Under the pieces are notes generated by a model. The model was not told where the DNA came from. It did no database searches and saw only the letters and a list, made by a program, of their open reading frames with translations. The translations under genes and the position numbers were made by a program. From Chryseobacterium gleum (GTDB lineage Bacteria > Bacteroidota > Bacteroidia > Flavobacteriales_D > Crocinitomicaceae), in contig CAMDAH010000010.1 of the NCBI GenBank assembly GCA_945888625.1, forward strand, positions 28,383 to 92,382: a DNA stretch of 64,000 bases, given 5' to 3'. Below, one piece after another: positions 1 to 10,227 of the stretch (position 1 is its first letter; each line of letters starts with the position of its first letter).

Positions 1-801
1 GTGTATTATTTCAAAACGTTGGCAACAGGATCGAACGAATCACAAGTAATCTCTCCTAATCCGAGCGAAACATCACTTAACAAAAATGCTACTTACGAAT
101 TAAAAGTAATTTTGAATAACGGTGAATTTGAAGTGACAGGCCTAACGCCCTTGGCAAGTGGCTTAACCACTACAGCCTCTTCTCAAAATTTCACCTTTAA
201 ATTTTCAGACAATCCAGGAGAATACGTATCAACCTCTGTTGCCGCATCCAACACGGGTAATTGCTATGTTGTCAATACCCAATTAGATATTGAATATAAC
301 GAATACATTGGAAACAATAAAACACTTAAATCTTTTAACTGGACTTTAGGCGAAATTGATGTGTTGCCAAATTCAAGTAAGACTTTCGTTGCACTCGGTG
401 AAACCTTCTACAATTTAGTGAAATCGAAAGTAGCAACCAATCCGCTAATAACAAGAAGAACATTCAACGGTATTCGCGTAACGCTTACAGGAGGTGCAGA
501 GGAGCTATATAATTACATGGTGGTAAACAAACCTAGTAGCACCCTAGCCCAAACAAAACCCTCATACACTAATCTTTCAGCCACCAACGGAAAAAGAGTT
601 ATTGGCATATTTTCTTCAAGACAAACAGTATCTACCTTTAAACCATTTTTTGTTGGGGCAGGACAAGCTTTTATTCGAGCTATAGATAAAAAAAGTACGA
701 AAGAACTCTGCACTGGACCAATCACAGGATTGCTACTATTTTGCTCAGATCACCCCGGTGACAATGTCTTAAACTTAGAAGAACCTTACGCTTGTCCATA
801 A
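1..801 (+). CDS. Probable 5'-truncated DUF4249-like/hypothetical exported protein
   Basis: ORF open to the window edge; C-terminal 'LAQTKPSYTNL...KRVIGIFSSRQT' resembles the end of Bacteroidetes DUF4249-type proteins; family call is from memory. Confidence 0.4.
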   Translation: MYYFKTLATGSNESQVISPNPSETSLNKNATYELKVILNNGEFEVTGLTPLASGLTTTASSQNFTFKFSDNPGEYVSTSVAASNTGNCYVVNTQLDIEYNEYIGNNKTLKSFNWTLGEIDVLPNSSKTFVALGETFYNLVKSKVATNPLITRRTFNGIRVTLTGGAEELYNYMVVNKPSSTLAQTKPSYTNLSATNGKRVIGIFSSRQTVSTFKPFFVGAGQAFIRAIDKKSTKELCTGPITGLLLFCSDHPGDNVLNLEEPYACP

Positions 802-843
802 TTCCAATCTGTTGTAATTGGAATAATAGCTATATTTATCATA

Positions 844-3327
844 ATGTCCGAACGCACTACCTTATTTGTTGACGTTGTGCTGCCTGTGCCCATTGCGCGA
901 GCATTTACTTATCGCGTGCCGGTTGAACTTAACAAAGAAATCAGCTTCGGAATTCGAGTGATTGTTCCCTTCGGAAGAAACAAACGGCTGACTGGAATAA
1001 TTGTGAAAATTCACGAAATAGCACCATTAAACTACCAAGCAAAATACGTAGAATTAATCTTAGATGAATCGCCGATCATAACAGAAAAACAATTGTATCT
1101 ATGGAATTGGATCTCCTCATATTACCTTGCGCCTATTGGCGATGTTATGAATGCCGCCCTTCCTGCAAATTTTAAATTAGCAAGTGAAACAAAAGTGGTA
1201 TTACACCCGGATTATGACGCTCAACTTGACGGATTATCAGAAAAAGAACAAAGCATCGTTGAAATAATTGAAATTAGAGGGTTCGTAGACCTTAAGGAAC
1301 TCGCCGATATAATGCAAATAAAATATATTCATCCGATTATCAAACAGTTGATTGATAAGCGAATAGTTGCTACTCAGGAGGAAATTAATCAACGCTACAC
1401 GCCAAAAACTATCGTTTGCATTCAACTTAATGATGCTTACGCATCGGATGATGCGCTGAATGAACTAATTCAATTACTAGAACAAAAACCGAGTGCACTT
1501 AATCAACTGAATGCTATTTTAATACTTATTAAATGCGCCCTAGAGTCAGGCTCCACAACAGATGCGGTGCCTAAAAATAGATTGATTAAACTAGACGTTA
1601 GTGCCTCAGCGATAGCCACATTAGAAAAAAAAGGTGTTCTTCAGAGTAGTAAAATTCAAATTGATAGACTTGAAACTAGAGAAAACAACACCAATACCTT
1701 CAAAACCCTATCAGATAATCAACGGAAAGCGCTCCTTGAAATTGAAACTTCCTTTGAACAAAAATCAATCACCCTATTACATGGAATTACAGGGTCAGGG
1801 AAAACTGAAATTTACGTTCAGCTTATTCAATCTTACTTGGATATGGGTAAACAGGTACTTTACCTATTGCCTGAAATAGCACTAACCACTCAATTAATTC
1901 AACGATTATCTGTTTATTTTGGAAAACAAATTGGCGTATACCATTCCAAATTTAATCAAAACGAGCGAGTTGAAATCTGGAATAAAGTTTTAGTAAATAA
2001 CAATTCCGAATTTAGATTGATAATTGGCGCTAGATCGGCTGTATTTCTCCCTTATCAAAATCTCGGACTTATAATTGTTGATGAAGAACACGAAACTTCT
2101 TTTAAACAATATGATCCTTCACCACGATACAACGCACGCGATACCGCAATGATTTTGGCGCATAGCCACCAAGCTAAAACCTTATTGGGGTCTGCAACAC
2201 CAAGTTTTGAATCCTATTTTAATGCCAAACTTGGGAAATATGGTCTTGTGGAGCTCACGGAACGCTACAAAGGGGTTCAACTACCAGATATTAGTTGTGC
2301 GGATTTAAAAAGTGAACGGAAATTAAAAACAATGTACACGAACTTTTCTTCTTTGTTGCTGCAAGAAATAGAAACAACACTTAAAAAGAAAGAACAAGTT
2401 ATCCTTTTTCAAAACCGAAGAGGTTATACACCTCGGTGGTCCTGTGAAGTATGCACATGGACGCCAAAATGTACCAACTGCGATGTTACACTAACCTATC
2501 ACAAATTTGGAAATAATTTGAAGTGTCACTATTGTAGCTACATCACCTCACCAATGGGTTCTTGCCACGCCTGCGGAAGCAATCGACTTAAAATGATTGG
2601 GTTTGGAACAGAAAAAATAGAAGATGATTTAGCAATTAATTTTCCCGAAGCGCAAATTAAAAGAATGGATTTAGATACCACTAGATCAAAAAATGCCTAT
2701 GCAGAAATAATAAATGATTTTGAAAACAGAAAAATTGATGTGTTGATTGGAACTCAAATGCTATCAAAAGGCTTGGATTTTGACAATGTCACTTTAGTTG
2801 GTATCATGGATGCTGATATGCTTCTTAATCGACCAGATTTTAGGGCATTCGAACGGTCCTTCCAACTGATGACACAAGTAGCCGGAAGAGCAGGACGAAA
2901 AGAAAAAAAAGGAAAGGTAATCATTCAAACAGGCCAAACTGACCACTGGGTGATTAAAAAAGTAATTGAGCACGATTTTATATCATTTTACAACAATGAA
3001 ATCCTAGAACGGGAAAATTTTTATTACCCTCCCTTCTTCAAGTTAATAGTGTTAACGCTTAAACATAGCGAAGAGTCCTTGCTAAATGCAGCAGCTAACG
3101 ATTTAGCGAACGCATTAAAAGCTACGTTTAAAGAAAGAGTACTTGGGCCAGAATTTCCGATTATAAAAAAAATACAAAATTTATTTTTAAAGGAAATCAA
3201 AATAAAATACGAAAAAAGCTTATCCGACTCTAAATTAAAAGAGCGCATTCAAGCGCTCTTAACTGATTTTTATACTAAACCACAAAATAAAAGTGTAAGG
3301 GTTGTTATCGATGTTGATCCAATTTAA
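844..3327 (+). CDS. priA: Primosomal protein N' (replication restart helicase PriA)
   Basis: 827 aa; [11 protein letters not shown] Walker A, DEEH, zinc-binding [21 protein letters not shown]...CHYC...[23 protein letters not shown]. Confidence 0.97.
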   Translation: MSERTTLFVDVVLPVPIARAFTYRVPVELNKEISFGIRVIVPFGRNKRLTGIIVKIHEIAPLNYQAKYVELILDESPIITEKQLYLWNWISSYYLAPIGDVMNAALPANFKLASETKVVLHPDYDAQLDGLSEKEQSIVEIIEIRGFVDLKELADIMQIKYIHPIIKQLIDKRIVATQEEINQRYTPKTIVCIQLNDAYASDDALNELIQLLEQKPSALNQLNAILILIKCALESGSTTDAVPKNRLIKLDVSASAIATLEKKGVLQSSKIQIDRLETRENNTNTFKTLSDNQRKALLEIETSFEQKSITLLHGITGSGKTEIYVQLIQSYLDMGKQVLYLLPEIALTTQLIQRLSVYFGKQIGVYHSKFNQNERVEIWNKVLVNNNSEFRLIIGARSAVFLPYQNLGLIIVDEEHETSFKQYDPSPRYNARDTAMILAHSHQAKTLLGSATPSFESYFNAKLGKYGLVELTERYKGVQLPDISCADLKSERKLKTMYTNFSSLLLQEIETTLKKKEQVILFQNRRGYTPRWSCEVCTWTPKCTNCDVTLTYHKFGNNLKCHYCSYITSPMGSCHACGSNRLKMIGFGTEKIEDDLAINFPEAQIKRMDLDTTRSKNAYAEIINDFENRKIDVLIGTQMLSKGLDFDNVTLVGIMDADMLLNRPDFRAFERSFQLMTQVAGRAGRKEKKGKVIIQTGQTDHWVIKKVIEHDFISFYNNEILERENFYYPPFFKLIVLTLKHSEESLLNAAANDLANALKATFKERVLGPEFPIIKKIQNLFLKEIKIKYEKSLSDSKLKERIQALLTDFYTKPQNKSVRVVIDVDPI
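3229..3260 (-). terminator. Predicted intrinsic terminator for rpoD, inside priA coding sequence
   Basis: Minus strand AAGAGCGC-TTGAAT-GCGCTCTT then TTAATTTA (TTTTAATTTA counting the last two stem Ts); perfect 8-bp stem. Confidence 0.65.
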
Positions 3328-4193
3328 CCCAAGTATTCCTGTAGTGACTTGTTTTTGGAAATATGCTTTAGTCGACGAATAGCCTTTTCTTTAATTTGAC
3401 GAACACGTTCTCTCGTTAACTCAAAACGATCGCCGATTTCTTCTAATGACAACGGCGCTTTGCCTTCAAGTCCAAAAAACATTGAAATAACCTCACTCTC
3501 GCGGGGTGTTAAGGTAGTTAAGGAACGACGAATATCACACCGCAAAGATTCTAAGACCAAATTATTCTCTGGACTAGGTAAAGAATCGCCCATTAATACA
3601 TCGTACATATTGGAAGAAGATTCGTCACTCTCAACTAAGGGAGCATCCATTGACACATGTCGACCGTTTTGAGCCAAAGATTGCTTAATTTCTTCAGTAC
3701 TACAACTCAAAAATTCCGCCAACTCCTCAGCAGAAGGTTGTCGTTCAAACTTTTGTTCTAGCTCAGAAAAAGCGCGGTTTATTTTGTTAATATTACCAAT
3801 TTTATTTAAGGGTAAACGCACAATTCGCGCCTGTTCAGCAAGGGCTTGTAGGATAGATTGTCTTATCCACCAAACTGCATAAGAAATGAATTTAAATCCC
3901 CGCGTTTCATCAAAACGTTCGGCTGCTTTGATCAATCCTAAATTGCCCTCATTAATCAAATCGGGTAAAGCCAATCCTTGATTTTGATATTGCTTAGAAA
4001 CCGAAACTACAAAGCGCAAATTAGCTTTGGTTAAGCGTTCTAAAGCCACACGATCACCTGCTCTAATTTTTCTTGCTAATTCGACCTCCTCATCCGCAGT
4101 AATTAGATCAACACGACCTATTTCTTGTAAATATTTGTCAAGAGAAGCGGTCTCCCTATTCGTGACCTGTTTAGCGATTTTTAATTGCCTCAT
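3324..4193 (-). CDS. rpoD: RNA polymerase primary sigma factor RpoD/SigA (Bacteroidetes type)
   Basis: [32 protein letters not shown]...; sigma-70 regions 2-4 incl. [19 protein letters not shown] and [18 protein letters not shown]. Confidence 0.97.
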   Translation of the reverse strand: MRQLKIAKQVTNRETASLDKYLQEIGRVDLITADEEVELARKIRAGDRVALERLTKANLRFVVSVSKQYQNQGLALPDLINEGNLGLIKAAERFDETRGFKFISYAVWWIRQSILQALAEQARIVRLPLNKIGNINKINRAFSELEQKFERQPSAEELAEFLSCSTEEIKQSLAQNGRHVSMDAPLVESDESSSNMYDVLMGDSLPSPENNLVLESLRCDIRRSLTTLTPRESEVISMFFGLEGKAPLSLEEIGDRFELTRERVRQIKEKAIRRLKHISKNKSLQEYLG

Positions 4194-4342
4194 AATTGTT
4201 TATTTATTTATTTAAGTGATTGCCTTAACGAAAGAAATTTGATAAGGTTAGGTTAATAATGAAAAAACCCTAAAAAGATTACACTAATATGAAGATTAAC
4301 GGGGAATCAAATACAATAATTGGTCATTGACTGAACAATCAA

Positions 4343-5311
4343 TCAATATCCTAATTTTTTACGCACCCTAAGCAAGACTTCTTGAGCTGTTTTTCGAGCT
4401 TTTAAAGCCCCTTCAGATAAGATTAAATTCAATTCGTCTTCATGAGACATGTAGTACGCATATTTTTCTCGCTCACGACTAAACATAGTCAAGATTTTTT
4501 CAAATAAGGCCTGCTTTGCATGACCGTAACCGTACCCCCCATTGACATAATTTTGGCGCATAACTTCCTTCTCTTCGGATGTTGCTAACAAAGCGTACAA
4601 ACTAAATATTGTACAAGTAGAAGGTTCTTTTGGTAATGCCAACGGAGTGCTATCAGACGAAATCGACATGATTTGTCTCCGCAATTCTTTTTCGTCCAAA
4701 AAAATATCAATATAATTATTTCTAGACTTACTCATTTTCTGACCGTCAGTTCCTGGAATTAACATAGTTGATTCCGAAACTCTTTCTGAAGGAACTACGA
4801 AAGTATCTCCCATTTTTAAATTAAACCGAGCGGCCACATCCCGAGTCATCTCAAGATGCTGTAACTGATCTTTTCCAACAGGAACAATGAGCGCATCATA
4901 TAATAAAATATCAGCAGCCATAAGCATAGGATAAGTGAAAAGACCCGCGTTTACGTCATCTAAACGATCCGACTTATCCTTGAAACTGTGGGCTAAAGTT
5001 AAGCGTTGAAAAGGGAAAAAGGATAGTAAATACCACATGAGTTCGGTCACCTCAGGAACGTCACTCTGCCTATAAAAAGTAGCTTTAGATGCGTCTAAAC
5101 CACAAGCCAACCAGGTCGCTGCTGTTGATTTAGTATTATCTAGTAATACCTTGGCATCTTTAATTTGCGTTAATGAATGAAGGTTGGCAATAAAAAAATA
5201 AGCGTCGTTTTCAACTTGGTTAGATAAATCAATTGCAGGTAAAATTGCACCAAGGATATTACCTAAATGCGGTGTTCCTGTGCTTTGTATCCCTGTTAAT
5301 ATTCTTGCCAT
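4343..5311 (-). CDS. trpS: Tryptophanyl-tRNA synthetase
   Basis: MARILTGIQSTGTPHLGN..., KMSKSRNN; start placed at MARILTG (ORF track extends to 5329). Confidence 0.96.
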   Translation of the reverse strand: MARILTGIQSTGTPHLGNILGAILPAIDLSNQVENDAYFFIANLHSLTQIKDAKVLLDNTKSTAATWLACGLDASKATFYRQSDVPEVTELMWYLLSFFPFQRLTLAHSFKDKSDRLDDVNAGLFTYPMLMAADILLYDALIVPVGKDQLQHLEMTRDVAARFNLKMGDTFVVPSERVSESTMLIPGTDGQKMSKSRNNYIDIFLDEKELRRQIMSISSDSTPLALPKEPSTCTIFSLYALLATSEEKEVMRQNYVNGGYGYGHAKQALFEKILTMFSREREKYAYYMSHEDELNLILSEGALKARKTAQEVLLRVRKKLGY

Positions 5312-5326
5312 TATGACTATTTCCAA

Positions 5327-5334
5327 CAAAAATA
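5327..5334 (-). promoter_or_regulatory. trpS -7 box TATTTTTG
   Basis: Exact TAnnTTTG on minus strand, 15 nt before ATG at 5311. Confidence 0.6.
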
Positions 5335-5380
5335 ATTAAAAGCATTTAAAGCGTAGGCCTTAATTCTCTTGTTAATTCAC

Positions 5381-5388
5381 TAAATTTG
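5381..5388 (+). promoter_or_regulatory. plsC -7 box TAAATTTG
   Basis: Exact TAnnTTTG, 3 nt before ATG; no clear -33. Confidence 0.6.
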
Positions 5389-5391
5389 AAA

Positions 5392-6153
5392 ATGAAATAC
5401 ATTCACGGGCTTTTTGCGAACATCTGGAAAATGTATATTGCTATTGTTTTCAGCATTTTTGCAATGCTATTTTACCCTTTCTTGTACATTTTGATTTTTA
5501 ATCCCAAGTGGAAAAAAACAAGTTTTAAGTTCTTTATCGTTTGGAGCTGGTGCATGCGCATTTTTTGTTTTTATCACGTAAAAAAAATTAACCATTCCAC
5601 AATTGTCCCAACAGGACCTTATGTGATTGTTTCTAATCATGTTTCTTACCTAGATATCTTTTTGATGTATTCCATACTACCTAAATCGCCATTTGTTTTC
5701 CTTGGAAAAAGTGAAATCCTATCCTATCCAATCATTCGGACATACTTTAAAAACTTAAACATCCCCGTTTACAGAAACGACAAAACAAAATCTGGAAAAG
5801 CTTATTCGGAGTCGATTAAAGCGGTGAATAATGGCTGGTCATTGGTTATTTTTCCAGAAGGAACAATTCCCGAAAATGACATTCCAAAAATGCTTCCATT
5901 TAAGAATGGCGCTTTCAAGTTAGCCAAAGCACTAAACATTCCTGTTTTACCTCTTACTTTTGAAAATAACCACCGCCTGTTTTCAGACCCCACTAATATC
6001 TGGGGGCCTGCAAGACCAGGGCTTTCCATCGTCCATATTCACGAAGTTATTTCACTAGAAACGATTCAGCAAATGAACCAAGATGAACTGAGCCAACATT
6101 GTTTTGAAATAATTTCAAAGCCCTTAATGGAAAAACATCCCGAACTTTATTAA
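5392..6153 (+). CDS. plsC: 1-acyl-sn-glycerol-3-phosphate acyltransferase
   Basis: SNHVSYLDIF (HX4D) and FPEGTIP motifs; ATG at 5392 preferred over TTG at 5386. Confidence 0.9.
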   Translation: MKYIHGLFANIWKMYIAIVFSIFAMLFYPFLYILIFNPKWKKTSFKFFIVWSWCMRIFCFYHVKKINHSTIVPTGPYVIVSNHVSYLDIFLMYSILPKSPFVFLGKSEILSYPIIRTYFKNLNIPVYRNDKTKSGKAYSESIKAVNNGWSLVIFPEGTIPENDIPKMLPFKNGAFKLAKALNIPVLPLTFENNHRLFSDPTNIWGPARPGLSIVHIHEVISLETIQQMNQDELSQHCFEIISKPLMEKHPELY

Positions 6154-6162
6154 TTTTACAAC

Positions 6163-6453
6163 ATGCGTATTGACGACGAATTAATTGACCACCTATCTTA
6201 TCTCGCAAAGCTCAAGTTTGAAGGTGTTGAAAAGGAGGCTATTAAATCAGATATGAACAAGATTACTGGGTTCATGCAAAAATTAAGTGAAGTCGACACA
6301 GAAAATATTGAGCCCTTAATTTTTATGACCGAAGAATTTGATCGTCTTCGACAAGACACAGCACAAAATTCAATATCTCAACAAGATGCTTTGAGAAATG
6401 CACCCAAAAAAGACAGTGATTATTTTAGAATACCAAAAGTATTGGATAAATAA
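6163..6453 (+). CDS. gatC: Asp-tRNA(Asn)/Glu-tRNA(Gln) amidotransferase subunit GatC
   Basis: 96 aa; LAKLKFEGVEKEAIKSDMNKITGFMQKLSEVDTENIEPL. Confidence 0.9.
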   Translation: MRIDDELIDHLSYLAKLKFEGVEKEAIKSDMNKITGFMQKLSEVDTENIEPLIFMTEEFDRLRQDTAQNSISQQDALRNAPKKDSDYFRIPKVLDK

Positions 6454-6454
6454 T

Positions 6455-6817
6455 TTATCGAACATATTCTTGTTTTTGGACAAGCATATATTGATCATTG
6501 TCTAACTTGATGTATCCATATTCATAGCAGAAATAATAATTATAGCCTTTTTGAGTCTTGTAAAGGTTAGTAAAATAATGAAAATTAAATCCTTCCTCTG
6601 CTAAACTAATTCCATCTATTGTTTTTTTTCCAATAGGATTTAATTCGTATAGTATCCTGCGGTTTTTGCGAAGTATTCTGTTAACTCGCCTAACAATTGA
6701 ATTGGCGTCTTCATTTAAGCGATTGTTAAAAGAATTTCGACAGTAATCACTACAAAACTTTTGATCTTTACGACCGGCTAGTTTTACACTGCATTCCATG
6801 CAGTTACGTACTTCCAT
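6455..6817 (-). CDS. Conserved hypothetical protein with N-terminal zinc ribbon
   Basis: MEVRNCMECSVKLAGRKDQKFCSDYCRNSFNNR: CxxC...CxxxC ribbon; start chosen at MEVRN. Confidence 0.7.
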   Translation of the reverse strand: MEVRNCMECSVKLAGRKDQKFCSDYCRNSFNNRLNEDANSIVRRVNRILRKNRRILYELNPIGKKTIDGISLAEEGFNFHYFTNLYKTQKGYNYYFCYEYGYIKLDNDQYMLVQKQEYVR

Positions 6818-6922
6818 ATTATATATAAATGACGTTGAAGAAAAATTTAAAATCATTAGGATAACGTAAAAAGCTATAAAAAATTCGAATTTTTTTGATG
6901 CAATTAATTTAATCCAATAGCG

Positions 6923-7843
6923 CTAATCAACGGTAAACTTTGAGCCGTCTTCAACTACCACCGTATTGGGAAATATAGCTGTTGCCTCAGAAAGATGCTC
7001 ATCACCATTTGAATACCTTGATGAAAAATGACCAAGATATAATTTTTTCACACCTAACATTAAAGCAATTTTTGCAGCTTGTTCTGCCGTAGAATGTGCC
7101 GTTTCTTTTGCCCTATTTTTATGCTGATTTGTAAAAGTTGCCTCATGATATAAAACAGATGTTCCTTTTATGAAAGAAAATAAATTATCAAATGGTGCCG
7201 TATCAGAACAATAGGCGTAACTTCTAGGGGGAGGCGCGGGTAGCGTGAAGTCAGCATATCGCAGCAAAGTCCCGTCTAATAGTTCAATGTCATTTCCCAA
7301 TTTAAGTATTCTATAAAACTCTTTTTTTACTCCCGCATCACTTAACGCTGAAAAATTAAGCATTAGCTCCATCCCTTTCTCTTCAATTAAGAACCCAAAC
7401 GTTTTAATTCGATGCTTCATTGGAAAAGCACTAACCTTTACTAGCTTATCTTCGAAAATAACGTCTTTTTGAGGGGAACATAAAGGCACAAATTGCATTT
7501 GAAAATTCAGAGGGGTATAAGCTACTTCAAATTGCATTTTTAAAATAGCCTCAAGTTCTGGTGGTCCGTAAACTGTTAGACCTTGATTTCTTCCCAATAA
7601 ATTCATGGTACTTAACAAACCAATCAAACCGAAATAATGATCACCATGAAGATGAGAAATGAAAATTTGAGTTATTTTTTGAAAATGAACCCCAAACCGA
7701 CGCATTTGCGTCTGAGTTCCTTCGCCACAATCAATTAAAAGGTGACGATTATTACAAATGATGTACTGTGCACTTGGTGCTCTTTTAGGCGTGGGTAAAG
7801 CTGCTCCACTACCGAGAATTACAACTTGAAACGGATTAATCAA
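6923..7843 (-). CDS. rnz: Ribonuclease Z
   Basis: GSGAALPTPKRAPSAQ, HLHGDHYFGL, LGHFSSRYS. Confidence 0.96.
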   Translation of the reverse strand: MINPFQVVILGSGAALPTPKRAPSAQYIICNNRHLLIDCGEGTQTQMRRFGVHFQKITQIFISHLHGDHYFGLIGLLSTMNLLGRNQGLTVYGPPELEAILKMQFEVAYTPLNFQMQFVPLCSPQKDVIFEDKLVKVSAFPMKHRIKTFGFLIEEKGMELMLNFSALSDAGVKKEFYRILKLGNDIELLDGTLLRYADFTLPAPPPRSYAYCSDTAPFDNLFSFIKGTSVLYHEATFTNQHKNRAKETAHSTAEQAAKIALMLGVKKLYLGHFSSRYSNGDEHLSEATAIFPNTVVVEDGSKFTVD

Positions 7844-8174
7844 GGCTAGCTAATGCTTCTTCTTTTGTTGATAAAATGGATAAAACTCTATCTAATTGAG
7901 CAATTTGCACCATTTTTAAAACCGAAGCTTGTAGGCCGTACATAACAAACGAACCATTCGTATCTTTACAAAGTCGGTTAGCCACTAAAATAGCACTTAA
8001 TCCAGAGGAATCGCAGTAACGTGTTTTTTCAAGATTTAGAACGATTTTATTATTTCCTGATTTATTTACAACCGTAAACACTGTTTTCAACTCCGGCGCA
8101 TTTGTAGAATCCAACTTTTCAACATTGGAAACAATTACTACCGTTTTACCGTGATACTCACTTGGAAAATTCAT
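7836..8174 (-). CDS. STAS-domain protein (anti-anti-sigma factor family)
   Basis: VLNLEKTRYCDSSGLSAILVANRLCKDTNGSF; overlaps the rnz start. Confidence 0.88.
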   Translation of the reverse strand: MNFPSEYHGKTVVIVSNVEKLDSTNAPELKTVFTVVNKSGNNKIVLNLEKTRYCDSSGLSAILVANRLCKDTNGSFVMYGLQASVLKMVQIAQLDRVLSILSTKEEALASLD

Positions 8175-8188
8175 AAAATTTATTTTTT

Positions 8189-8196
8189 CAAATGTA
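8189..8196 (-). promoter_or_regulatory. STAS-rnz -7 box TACATTTG
   Basis: Exact TAnnTTTG, 14 nt before ATG. Confidence 0.6.
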
Positions 8197-8203
8197 AAAA
8201 AAA

Positions 8204-9133
8204 TCAGCGTTCAATTTTCGAAGCGAGCAAATAAATTATCGCCATTCTTATTGCAACTCCATTTTCAACTTGGTTTAAGATGATGCTTTGATCTGAATCT
8301 GCTACTTCGCTAGTGATTTCTACCCCTCTATTAATCGGCCCTGGGTGCATGATAATTACAGGCTTATTTAACGCGTCAAGAACATCTTTATTTAAACCAA
8401 ACATCATGGAATATTCACGCAACGAAGGAAAAAAATTGATTTCTTGTCGTTCTAACTGAATCCTAAGCATATTAGCCACATCACACCATTCCAAGGCATC
8501 CTTTAAGTTGTGTGAAATTTTGACATCCAACTCGCCAATGTATTTTGGAATCAAGGTAGTAGGCCCACAAACCATTACTTCAGCACCTAATTTTTTTAAG
8601 CAATAGATGTTTGATAATGCCACGCGCGAATGGATAATATCGCCGACAATTACTACTTTTTTACCTGCCACCTCGCCTAGCGACTCACGAATCGAATAGG
8701 CATCTAACAAGGCTTGGGTCGGATGCTCATGCGTTCCATCTCCCGCATTAATTACTTTTGCAGCTATTCGTTTCGAAAGAAAGTGAGCTGCTCCAGGATT
8801 AGGGTGACGCAGCACAACCATGTCAACTTTCATCGACAAAATATTATTTACCGTATCAACTAGTGTTTCTCCTTTCTTGACAGAACTGCTCGAAGCACTA
8901 AAGTTGACAATATCGGCAGAAAGACGCTTTTCAGCAAGTTCGAATGACAACCTTGTTCGCGTGGAGTTTTCGAAAAATAAATTTGCTATCGTTATGTCCC
9001 TAAGCGATGGTACTTTCTTAATTGGACGATTAATAACCTCTTTGAAGCTATCTGCCATATTGAAAATTAACGCTATATCCTCCGGACTTAAATCACGAAT
9101 TCCGGTTAAATGATCGACACTGAGATTATTCAT
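8204..9133 (-). CDS. pyrB: Aspartate carbamoyltransferase catalytic subunit
   Basis: FFENSTRTRLSFELAEKRL, HPGPINRGVEI. Confidence 0.97.
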   Translation of the reverse strand: MNNLSVDHLTGIRDLSPEDIALIFNMADSFKEVINRPIKKVPSLRDITIANLFFENSTRTRLSFELAEKRLSADIVNFSASSSSVKKGETLVDTVNNILSMKVDMVVLRHPNPGAAHFLSKRIAAKVINAGDGTHEHPTQALLDAYSIRESLGEVAGKKVVIVGDIIHSRVALSNIYCLKKLGAEVMVCGPTTLIPKYIGELDVKISHNLKDALEWCDVANMLRIQLERQEINFFPSLREYSMMFGLNKDVLDALNKPVIIMHPGPINRGVEITSEVADSDQSIILNQVENGVAIRMAIIYLLASKIER

Positions 9134-9677
9134 TTCCTTCTTTTGTGTAAAGTGATACTTGATCAGCCCCCTCTATTTCCTTCCATTCGACTGAAACTCG
9201 CTCCATTTTCAACGTGTCAACAGTCCTACCACGGTAATCTGGCTGAATCGGAAGGTCGCGACTAAATTGCCGATCAATAAGTACGAGAAGTTCAACCTTG
9301 CTTGGACGTCCAAACGTCAACAAAGCATCTAATCCAGCACGAATTGTTCTACCAGTATAAAGAACGTCGTCAACCAGCACAACTTTCTTATTTTCTATAC
9401 TAAAGTCAAGGTTCGTAATACTGGGAATTCGTTGCTTTTCCGAACGTCTGAAATCATCTCGAAAGAAGGTGATATCTAAATTGCCACATTGAATAGAGTG
9501 ACCTAAAATGAACTCTAATTCCGACTTTAATCGAGCAACCACTTGAATTCCACGAGGCTGCAAACCGATGATAACAGCATCTTTGAAATCGTTATGGGAT
9601 TCTATTAATTCATGACAAAGACGTTTGATGGTTAATTCGATTTGTTTGGCATTTAAAATTATCTGCTTATCCATCAT
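9126..9677 (-). CDS. pyrR: PyrR-type bifunctional pyr operon regulator / uracil phosphoribosyltransferase
   Basis: VVLVDDVLYTGRTIRAGLDAL, VELLVLIDRQFSRDLPIQPDYRG; start at ATGATGGATAAG (9677 or 9674). Confidence 0.95.
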   Translation of the reverse strand: MMDKQIILNAKQIELTIKRLCHELIESHNDFKDAVIIGLQPRGIQVVARLKSELEFILGHSIQCGNLDITFFRDDFRRSEKQRIPSITNLDFSIENKKVVLVDDVLYTGRTIRAGLDALLTFGRPSKVELLVLIDRQFSRDLPIQPDYRGRTVDTLKMERVSVEWKEIEGADQVSLYTKEGNE

Positions 9678-9679
9678 TG

Positions 9680-9711
9680 CAAAGATAAAATTAAATATTA
9701 AGATTGTCAAA
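9680..9711 (-). promoter_or_regulatory. pyrR promoter: TTTG-N20-TATCTTTG
   Basis: Full -33/-7 Bacteroidetes consensus on minus strand; -7 box ends 2 nt before the first ATG. Confidence 0.8.
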
Positions 9712-9738
9712 AATTACTTTTGACGAAGAATAAAGAAT

Positions 9739-10218
9739 TTACTTTCGAGCAAGCAGGCAAGTGGCATATGCTTTTATCGCTTGCCCTTTACCAAAAGAAT
9801 CAACTTTTTCATGCGTTGTAGCTTTAATCGAAACCGCATCGACGTCAATTTGTAGAATAGAGGCCACTATCGCCTGCATTTCAGGAATATAAGGATTTAA
9901 CTTTGGTGCTTCTAAAACAACTGTCGAATCAATGTTAACCACCTTATAGTTTTTCATTGCCACCAATTCTACCACCTTCACCAGTAATAACGTTGAATTT
10001 ATTCCTTTATACTGAGGGTCTTTATCAGAGAAATGATAGCCAATATCTCTTAAATTAGCCGCTCCAAGTAAAGCATCGCAAATAGCATGTAAAAGAACAT
10101 CGGCGTCCGAGTGTCCTAATGCACCGAATTCTGATGGAATTTCGACGCCACCTACAAGCAAAGGAAGACCAATTTTAAGCTGATGCACATCAACCCCAAA
10201 ACCAATTCTCAAATTCAT
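9739..10218 (-). CDS. ispF: 2-C-methyl-D-erythritol 2,4-cyclodiphosphate synthase
   Basis: RIGFGVDVHQL, LGHSDADVLLHAICDALLGAA, ATTHEKVDSFGKGQAI. Confidence 0.97.
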   Translation of the reverse strand: MNLRIGFGVDVHQLKIGLPLLVGGVEIPSEFGALGHSDADVLLHAICDALLGAANLRDIGYHFSDKDPQYKGINSTLLLVKVVELVAMKNYKVVNIDSTVVLEAPKLNPYIPEMQAIVASILQIDVDAVSIKATTHEKVDSFGKGQAIKAYATCLLARK

Positions 10219-10227
10219 TTTAACAAA

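Noticed and set aside
4194-4342. Possible regulatory RNA in the 149-nt rpoD-trpS spacer
   Set aside because: Contains (TTTA)n runs but no convincing conserved fold, promoter or ORF by eye
6445-6459. GATAAATAATTTATC palindrome at convergent gatC/6455 stops
   Set aside because: Explained by two facing TAA stop codons in AT-rich DNA; too weak for a terminator
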